A DNA stretch of 20,783 nt, taken from contig JADLHH010000287.1 of NCBI GenBank assembly GCA_020848855.1, forward strand, positions 1 through 20,783, given 5' to 3'. The first letter of the stretch is position 1; the number at the start of each line of letters is the position of its first letter. Positions 16,401 to 20,783 of this stretch are shown in pieces. Below the pieces are notes generated by a model. That model made no database searches. It had not been told where the DNA came from and was given only the letters and a program-made list of their open reading frames with translations. This DNA comes from Anaerolineae bacterium. GTDB lineage: Bacteria > Chloroflexota > Anaerolineae > Aggregatilineales > Phototrophicaceae. The translations under genes and the position numbers were made by a program.

Positions 16401-19164
16401 GGCGCAGGGTGTCGGCACCATTTATCCGTACCAGAACCTGACCTTCATCGCCCGCTACGCCATGTGGCTGCAGCCCGCGCCGCGCAACACCATCTGCCGC
16501 ATCGACGGCACGTCGGGGCTGTATTTCGCCTATACGCTCTGGATTCAGTTCCCGGAGCCGGTGCGCAGGGTCGAGTTGTGCCTCGAAGGATCGTTCGAAG
16601 CGGTGCGCGCCTATTCCGGCGGCACGCTGCTCGCTGAGACGGCAGCATCCGAAGGCACGACGGTCATCGAGGCAAGCGGCATCGACTGGCTGGAAGTCGT
16701 CGCCCTGATCGACGACGCGGTGCTGGCGTCGGTGTGCTACACCACCGAAGCGGAAGCGGCGTCGGTCGACGCCGAGACGGTCAATCAGCAGATTATCGAA
16801 GCCAATGCCTTTAGTTGGAGCAGCGAAGACCCGATTCTGCCGCCGGACACGTACTTCCGCCTGAAGGCGACCGTCACGGTGACGCGCAAGCGCGGCGGCG
16901 CGGTGGACGACGAGCGCGCCTATACGCACTACGCCTATTTCCAGACGGCAGCGCCGCCCGCACTCACGCCCGGCGCTCAGCTTCCCGCTCCGGCAGAATC
17001 GTCGGCGCTGGAAACCGGGCACTACCCCGCTGGCGACCTCGCTGACCTGCGCACCTACATTGCCAACCTGATTCCGGCGCATGGGGGGCGCGCGGTTTAC
17101 CGGGCTTACGATCTCGGCGCGGAATTCAACGAGAACTACGTCGAGCAGATGTACGGCGCGGATATGGCGATCCGGCTGCGCGACGCCAACGATCAACCGA
17201 TACTGGATGAGGACGGGGGCGAGATTCAGTTCGCCAACCAGTGGGCGAAGCTGCCGACTTCCGAGCTTTCGACTACCGAAATCCCCTACATTACACGCAT
17301 CGAGGACTGTGTCTCGATCTCGGTCGGCGGCATCGCCGCGAATCACACCTTCAGCGCCAGCTACGGCGTCCTGTTCGCCGAGGACTTTTCCGGCACGCTC
17401 GATGCCTGGACAGATGTCGATGCGCCGGATGGCAGCACCGACGACAACTGGGTCGCTGAGAATGGGATGCTGATCCGCGCCACGCCGATTCTCTCGCCGC
17501 TGGGAGCGCTGCTGGTCGCGGGCGATCCCACCTGGGGGGATTACGCCGTCGAAGCGGAATTGACCAGCGATGGAGATGAAGTCGGCTTGGTCGTGCGCTA
17601 CCGTGACGATGACGCGGATGGGCTGCGCCGCTGCTATCGCCTGCGCCTGAACGCGGGCGGGCGTTCTTTTGAGCGCATCACCGGTTCGGATGTTGTCGTC
17701 CTGTGGCAGGATTCCGCCGCCTATACGCCTGCGGCTGGTCTGGTCGTGGCGATTCAGTGCCTCGGTCAGCGCCTGCGCGGGCAGCTTGGCGGCGAGCTGC
17801 TGTTTGACCTCGTGGATGGAGATGGCTTCACCACCGGGCGGATCGGGCTGTACACCAATACAACCGCCGCTTTTGAGCGGGTGCTGGTGCGCGACTATCC
17901 CGGCGCGGCGCTGGCTGCCGAAACGCTTTACCGGGCGGAGCTGATCGCCAGCTACGTGCTTTATCAGGCGGATGGGTGGCAAAGCGATCCGGCAGCGGGT
18001 TGGCTCGAACTGGTCGAAACCGATGGTGATCGACGGCGCATCGCCGTATTCGGTCAGGATACATGGGCGGATTATCGCTTCGAGGCGACGTTCACCGCCC
18101 GCAGTAACGAGCGCGTCGGCTTCCTCTTCCGCTTCCAGCTAGACTCGGACGGTGTGTTCGAGTGTTATCGCCTGCTGTTCAACCCGGCTGACCAGAGCGT
18201 GCGGCTAGCGCAGCTTGCCGGAAGCTGCGACCTGAACACCGGCACCTATACGGTTACGTCTCGCATGCCCCTTATCGACTGCGCTGGCGCATCCTGCGCG
18301 ATCGACTTCAACCTGACTGAACACGATCTGGCGCTGACGTGCGAGGGCGATCAACTGCGCGTCGAAATCGACGGCAATCCGGTCACGACGATCAGCGATG
18401 CGTCGCTGACGAGTGGCAAAGTCGGGCTGTACTACAACGGCACGGCGGCGACGCCTACGTCATTTGCGGGCATTCTGATTCGCTCCACCCCCAAAGGTAA
18501 GGTTTTCGGCTGGCAGTTCTCGACTTCCGCCTTCCCTGGCTTCGTCGAGCATCTCGACAGCTTCGCCGGCGTCATCTACCCCACCGATACGCTCCTGCCT
18601 TCCGCCACCGATCTGACTGCGGCGATAAGCACAGCAGTGGCGGCTCTCGCCGATGCATCGAATACTCTGCTTGCCGCCCGCAGCGACCTGGCGGCGTCGG
18701 GCACGACCGAGTTCGCTGACCAGCTTGCAGCAGTGACAGCGGCGCGCGTCGCGCGCGATTTCACCGCCAGCGAACACTACCAGGCGCTCTTTCGGCTGTT
18801 CTTCGGCGAGACCTACCGCCCGCGACCACCAGTGGTGGAGTTGACCGAGCTGCTCGGCAGTGATGGTCGCTACGCCCTGCTGTTGGAAAGCCCCGAACCA
18901 CTAGACTGGAACCGTATCACATTTGCGATCAAGCGGCGGCAGGCTAACGGCGATTATAACGACATCCGTTCAAGCGCCTTCATCGTCTGGAGTGATGACG
19001 GCACGCGCGCGCTGATTCTAGCTACGAATGGGGCAGTGCTGCCCAGCGGGATATACATGCTACAGCTTGCCTTCAATCTCGATATTGGCGCTGAGATGCC
19101 TGTCCTGCGGCGAAATGGCAGCACCATTCCAGAGACTGTGGCGCTCGATTTCGATCTGCGTTGA
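13408..19164 (+). CDS. Giant beta-rich protein (1918 aa) with tandem LamG-like modules
   Basis: I place the start at ATG 13408; the open frame extends back into the PLD gene, but those codons are an arginine-rich shadow. Residues about 60-930 are long runs of amphipathic beta-strands in layered repeats (SLRI-, GVSVEG-, SGSLLLSV-type). They include LELPVGIPLWATGAAIYGIAG near 518-540, reminiscent of the large DUF6603-type proteins; that match is tentative. A segment near 1229 (VYRAYDLGAEFNENYVEQMYG) has no family I can name. Residues about 1320-1497 and 1507-1695 are two tandem concanavalin/LamG-like sandwiches that share VGLVVRYR/VGFLFRFQ, CYRLRLN/CYRLLFN and GRIGLY/GKVGLY. A helical region (about 1730-1780) and a final beta domain end the protein. 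No signal peptide or membrane anchor is seen. It is probably a binding or structural partner of the upstream proteins. Confidence 0.8.
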   Translation: MTDLAQTYLPLRADLQSWSALPLFPADFAAYPDDSLLDRLYLIASSVEEFEESLAAALEVAWEGIEEVSFPLLGAQGIALVLGGSMATNIGLTVTFAADKITFALTSRVGLRFDATLIRPVVLENGVYRAVEGGIYEIAFEDATVTLDTDGNLDFQNLDTIALAPFAIGDTGVVVVPGTVTLCFSSDSAAGLMATHPDAQLTADFRGVFIADGSVVFPDDFPIESVSIRSAFIGNQGFTGTVQATRGDAGLTERGACMGFPFSLTSVSLTFVQNAITGCAISGTLTIPFIDRTVDVNLGLGLDGTLTLALADPQGLASLEIPQVGTLKLTSLGFAVADQGVGVLISGSLLLSVADLQWPEVGVQSLCIRPNGEVSVPGGWIDLQAPLAVDLFGFRMEMSAIGFGKEDDGRSWIGFSGGVNLIDLLPTGVSVEGLRILWNPSVDFSVDLTLQGVGIELTAPGVLHLDGSVSLMNDGDDHYFTGSATLDLSPLGISLDASIKLGHDSALDYNYVYVFLSLELPVGIPLWATGAAIYGIAGLLGINVEPTTTNGDWYGWYAAPPEFNITDAGKWRGELGSMAFGAGIVIGTLFDAGWTVSTKSLLALLLPGPTILFNGKANILQFPPGLLESSEASLNLLALLDGNAGDLMLNIDAGWELKQIVDLSASAEAYFQFSRPDNWHLYLGQDQPESRRIRAYVIALFNADAYLMIDADGIAAGFRVSYGQDWRFGPVAVALTSWIEAGAALTWQPVQLEGSLSLGGEFAVSIAGFGVGIAAQATLSGKTPTPYWVRGELALTVNLPAPIKDLEQDILLEWKQDLPPDLADPLRTISLEHLKVSETWQPSLSGSALAPTDGGFEAGPVVPLDARPLIVFDRSVRDSSGLNNVNAAYAGGTAIGDYTFDYELESDALSLEMWSKAGAGGWSPFPSADLSGAWTAELDGMGRAVSSKLQIMAKTPFAFTRRTSRTYADWFLASNPNWLCGDGATATVYCVDWTDIHEAQGVGTIYPYQNLTFIARYAMWLQPAPRNTICRIDGTSGLYFAYTLWIQFPEPVRRVELCLEGSFEAVRAYSGGTLLAETAASEGTTVIEASGIDWLEVVALIDDAVLASVCYTTEAEAASVDAETVNQQIIEANAFSWSSEDPILPPDTYFRLKATVTVTRKRGGAVDDERAYTHYAYFQTAAPPALTPGAQLPAPAESSALETGHYPAGDLADLRTYIANLIPAHGGRAVYRAYDLGAEFNENYVEQMYGADMAIRLRDANDQPILDEDGGEIQFANQWAKLPTSELSTTEIPYITRIEDCVSISVGGIAANHTFSASYGVLFAEDFSGTLDAWTDVDAPDGSTDDNWVAENGMLIRATPILSPLGALLVAGDPTWGDYAVEAELTSDGDEVGLVVRYRDDDADGLRRCYRLRLNAGGRSFERITGSDVVVLWQDSAAYTPAAGLVVAIQCLGQRLRGQLGGELLFDLVDGDGFTTGRIGLYTNTTAAFERVLVRDYPGAALAAETLYRAELIASYVLYQADGWQSDPAAGWLELVETDGDRRRIAVFGQDTWADYRFEATFTARSNERVGFLFRFQLDSDGVFECYRLLFNPADQSVRLAQLAGSCDLNTGTYTVTSRMPLIDCAGASCAIDFNLTEHDLALTCEGDQLRVEIDGNPVTTISDASLTSGKVGLYYNGTAATPTSFAGILIRSTPKGKVFGWQFSTSAFPGFVEHLDSFAGVIYPTDTLLPSATDLTAAISTAVAALADASNTLLAARSDLAASGTTEFADQLAAVTAARVARDFTASEHYQALFRLFFGETYRPRPPVVELTELLGSDGRYALLLESPEPLDWNRITFAIKRRQANGDYNDIRSSAFIVWSDDGTRALILATNGAVLPSGIYMLQLAFNLDIGAEMPVLRRNGSTIPETVALDFDLR

Positions 19165-19174
19165 GGAACGCGAG

Positions 19175-19198
19175 AAAAACTGCGAATACTCAGTTTTC
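19175..19198 (+). terminator. Probable terminator of the effector operon
   Basis: AAAACTG (19176-19182) pairs with CAGTTTT (19191-19197) around an 8-nt loop, 11 bp after the giant gene's stop. The stem carries its own T-run, as bidirectional terminators of convergent genes often do, but no long T-tract follows. It could also stop the converging helix-turn-helix gene. Confidence 0.45.
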
Positions 19199-19254
19199 CG
19201 TGCGAGAACAACCTGAGCAATCGGATAAACAAGCGCACGCAATAATGATGTGGA

Positions 19255-19545
19255 TTACTCGGAATCCCTGCCGTCTGACTTGACAATCTGCTGCACCCGC
19301 GTCCAATGCAGCCCAACTACCTGCGCGATTTCCCGATAGCTCATGCCCTGCGCACGTAGATCGAGCACGCTTGAGCGAAGCTGCTCCTTGTCGGGGTTAC
19401 GCTCAGTAGCAATAGCGACATCGGATTGAGCAAGCGCAAAAGAGAGCTTATGCCTAGTGTACGGCACTCTGCCCCTCGGGACTGCGAACCCCTGACTTCT
19501 ACACTTACGGTTCAGCCCTGTTTCAGGTTGGAACACGAGGGACAA
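19255..19545 (-). CDS. Small helix-turn-helix DNA-binding protein
   Basis: The maximal frame from a TTG at 19545 gives 96 aa. A GTG at about 19467, directly before CCG-TAC-ACT (PYTRHKL), is a likelier start and matches where similarity to the decayed paralogue at 969-1223 begins, giving about 70 aa. The C-terminal half, VLDLRAQGMSYREIAQVVG followed by LHWTRVQQIVK, is a resolvase/sigma-4-like helix-turn-helix. The N-terminus carries the conserved PxTRHKL block and a polar spacer. There is no recombinase or sigma core, so this is probably a stand-alone DNA-binding protein of unknown target. It converges on the effector operon. Having two copies in one window suggests a dispersed family. Confidence 0.65.
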   Translation of the reverse strand: MSLVFQPETGLNRKCRSQGFAVPRGRVPYTRHKLSFALAQSDVAIATERNPDKEQLRSSVLDLRAQGMSYREIAQVVGLHWTRVQQIVKSDGRDSE

Positions 19546-19603
19546 TGCCTTCCTGCCAATATTGTGAATCCAAACGAACGCGGTTTACCCAAGCCTAGTT
19601 TGC

Positions 19604-20527
19604 CTAATCGAATTCCCGCCAGGGACTATCGTCCTCCAGTGGCTCGACTATCTTCATGGACTCCAGCAACCGGGCATAGAGTTGATCAGCGACATGCAGC
19701 AGCGAAGCGCCTTTCAACGTGTCCCACTCTGGTGCGATGATTCCCTCGACACTGGCGTGAACTGACATCAATTCAAATACTTCTGAGTCGTCCATAAAGG
19801 CATAGTCAGGTTCTTCGACCCGCCCGTCTTCCAGCATGAATTGCAGGGTGCCATTGATTGCGATGACCGCCTCGCTGTAGCTATCGAAGTGACTCAACTC
19901 CAGAGTGTGAGCTTCTTCAGCAGCGTTGATCTCGTCCATAGACGCCTGCGACGAGAGCGTGGGGTAAAGGACAACACACAGACTCCAATCAAGCAGCTTC
20001 TGCTGTGGATCGACCACACGCGCCACCTGCAGCCGCCAGCATTCCTCTTTTGTCCGTGCGACATGATCATGGAGGCGGTCAGACCCATAGGGATGCTGCG
20101 AATAGGCATCCTCGCTTCCCAACTCGAATAACCCCTCGAAATCGAAGAGCGATTCATCCTCCAATGCCGCTTCGACAGCCTGTTCCTTCACGATATCGAT
20201 CACGACAAGAAAGAAATCGAGGTTGTCGTCTTGAGCACGTTGCTCAGCTTTCTGCAAGATATGTTCAACAGCGGCGTCGAAGGCCACCTGGTCAGGGTAC
20301 TTGCCAAAGGCGAAGAACTCCCCTGCGGCAGAACCGTCGCCATTCAACCACCATTTATCGAGTCCACCCTGGCAGGCGATTTCCTCGTTCTCCTCGAATG
20401 ATAAATAGGTGAAGCGATACTCAATCTGCGGCTCCCCTTCGACCCAACCTGCTTGTTCTACGACGAAAGCACCTCGCTCTTGATCGTACGTAGCTCGCCA
20501 ATAGTTTCGGTCTAGCATGTTCACCAT
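19604..20527 (-). CDS. Acidic hypothetical protein
   Basis: I do not recognise this gene. The longest frame begins with a GTG at 20557 (317 aa); the ATG at 20525-20527 (MVNMLDRNYWRATYD, 307 aa) or the ATG at 20516-20518 is more natural. None has a strong ribosome-binding site. The protein is strongly acidic, with few basic runs, many Glu/Asp clusters and aromatic residues, and no signal peptide or membrane helix. Two halves may be present, each with an alternating helix-strand pattern (for example FFLVVIDIVKEQAVEAALEDE and WSLCVVLYPTLSSQASMDEI). Base composition is closer to 50-55% GC than the effector operon, suggesting a different origin from the core block. It is followed by about 60 bp without features before the helix-turn-helix gene. 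Confidence 0.7.
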   Translation of the reverse strand: MVNMLDRNYWRATYDQERGAFVVEQAGWVEGEPQIEYRFTYLSFEENEEIACQGGLDKWWLNGDGSAAGEFFAFGKYPDQVAFDAAVEHILQKAEQRAQDDNLDFFLVVIDIVKEQAVEAALEDESLFDFEGLFELGSEDAYSQHPYGSDRLHDHVARTKEECWRLQVARVVDPQQKLLDWSLCVVLYPTLSSQASMDEINAAEEAHTLELSHFDSYSEAVIAINGTLQFMLEDGRVEEPDYAFMDDSEVFELMSVHASVEGIIAPEWDTLKGASLLHVADQLYARLLESMKIVEPLEDDSPWREFD

Positions 20528-20606
20528 CCATTGCCCGTGAGCCGTTTCATCAGGCACTTAACCCGCTTCGACACTCACGAAAACAGAACGCATTAATTGT
20601 CAGAAG

Positions 20607-20774
20607 GTGCCAAATGTATCAGCGGTGGATGATCGGATGCATGCCCTGGAGGGAGAGTCCGAAGCATACACCGACGGAGTTCAACGCTTCGCCTTCAGCA
20701 CTGGGTTCACAAATCAGGTCGTTACGCCGCTCTTTGGGAACTTACTCGTCGGCGATGGGCTTGTACGAAAATGA
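20607..20774 (+). CDS. Short uncertain ORF in the right-hand tail
   Basis: An open frame from GTG at 20607 (or GTG at 20625) to TGA at 20772-20774 encodes about 55 aa, including TDGVQRFAFSTGFTNQVVTPL. Composition is protein-like, but there is no good ribosome-binding site and no family I recognise. It could be a remnant of a longer gene, or the complement of a minus-strand gene entering from the right. Apart from this I see nothing definite in 20558-20783. Confidence 0.2.
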   Translation: MPNVSAVDDRMHALEGESEAYTDGVQRFAFSTGFTNQVVTPLFGNLLVGDGLVRK

Positions 20775-20783
20775 CATCCCTCA

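Noticed and set aside
16186..17982. 598-aa minus-strand open frame inside the giant gene
   Set aside because: Same reason: low-complexity Arg/Gly/Val composition, no domain, no ribosome-binding site. The plus-strand frame holds the LamG-like motifs.
19471..19543. tRNA-like layout on the minus strand: GTCCCTC and GAGGGGC pair 73 nt apart, with GGGGTTCGCAGTCCC where a T-arm would be
   Set aside because: The anticodon stem does not pair, the D-loop has no GG, the T-loop lacks the invariant A, and it lies within the long form of the helix-turn-helix frame. At best it is a degraded remnant; a tRNAscan-SE run would settle it.
1..20783. CRISPR arrays, rRNA genes, toxin-antitoxin pair or phage structural genes
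   Set aside because: No regularly spaced repeats other than the short operator, no rRNA-like stretches, and no matching protein families were seen on either strand.

Overview
The window is high-GC bacterial DNA and most resembles Chloroflexota. Three things suggest this: an AfsR/SARP-type regulator (BTAD plus NB-ARC) with large TPR partner proteins, small dispersed helix-turn-helix genes, and very large beta-rich accessory proteins. The taxonomic assignment is inferred from gene style only, because no rRNA or other marker gene is present.

Left flank (1-1356). The end of an IS630-family insertion sequence has landed inside an AraC-family regulator gene and cut off its C-terminal half. Beyond it lie a decayed copy of a small helix-turn-helix gene (about 969-1223, minus strand) and a plus-strand hairpin/T-tract. 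This part is visibly less GC-rich than the core.

Regulatory block (1357-6043, minus strand). Three cistrons overlap by 4 nt each (GTGA and ATGA). They encode a BTAD/NB-ARC transcription factor (608 aa) and two end-to-end paralogous TPR proteins (478 and 476 aa). Together they look like an AfsR-type signal-transducing activator split into separate polypeptides.

Control region (6044-6187). The divergent intergenic gap carries three direct copies of TGTCACG/TGTCGCG spaced exactly 11 bp apart. The last copy ends 7-9 bp before an AT-rich -10-like element on the plus strand. This is the classical layout of a SARP operator, so the regulator probably activates the plus-strand operon.

Effector operon (6188-19164, plus strand). 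Five tightly packed genes follow: a small basic 80-aa ORF, a MOCOS-like class V aminotransferase/cysteine-desulfurase-fold enzyme, a 1340-aa fibronectin-III-like protein, a PLD-superfamily protein of the eukaryotic phospholipase D type, and a 1918-aa beta-rich protein with two tandem LamG-like modules near its C-terminus. None of the large proteins has a convincing signal peptide, although adhesion/lectin-type folds are usually extracellular. I know of no described system with this gene set. It is the best candidate here for an undescribed system, and its function is not deducible from sequence alone.

Right flank (19165-20783). After a likely terminator there is an intact small helix-turn-helix gene, paralogous to the decayed copy at the left edge and in the same orientation. 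An acidic 300-aa-class protein of unknown function follows, then a poorly defined tail. The two helix-turn-helix copies bracket the 18-kb regulator-plus-effector block.
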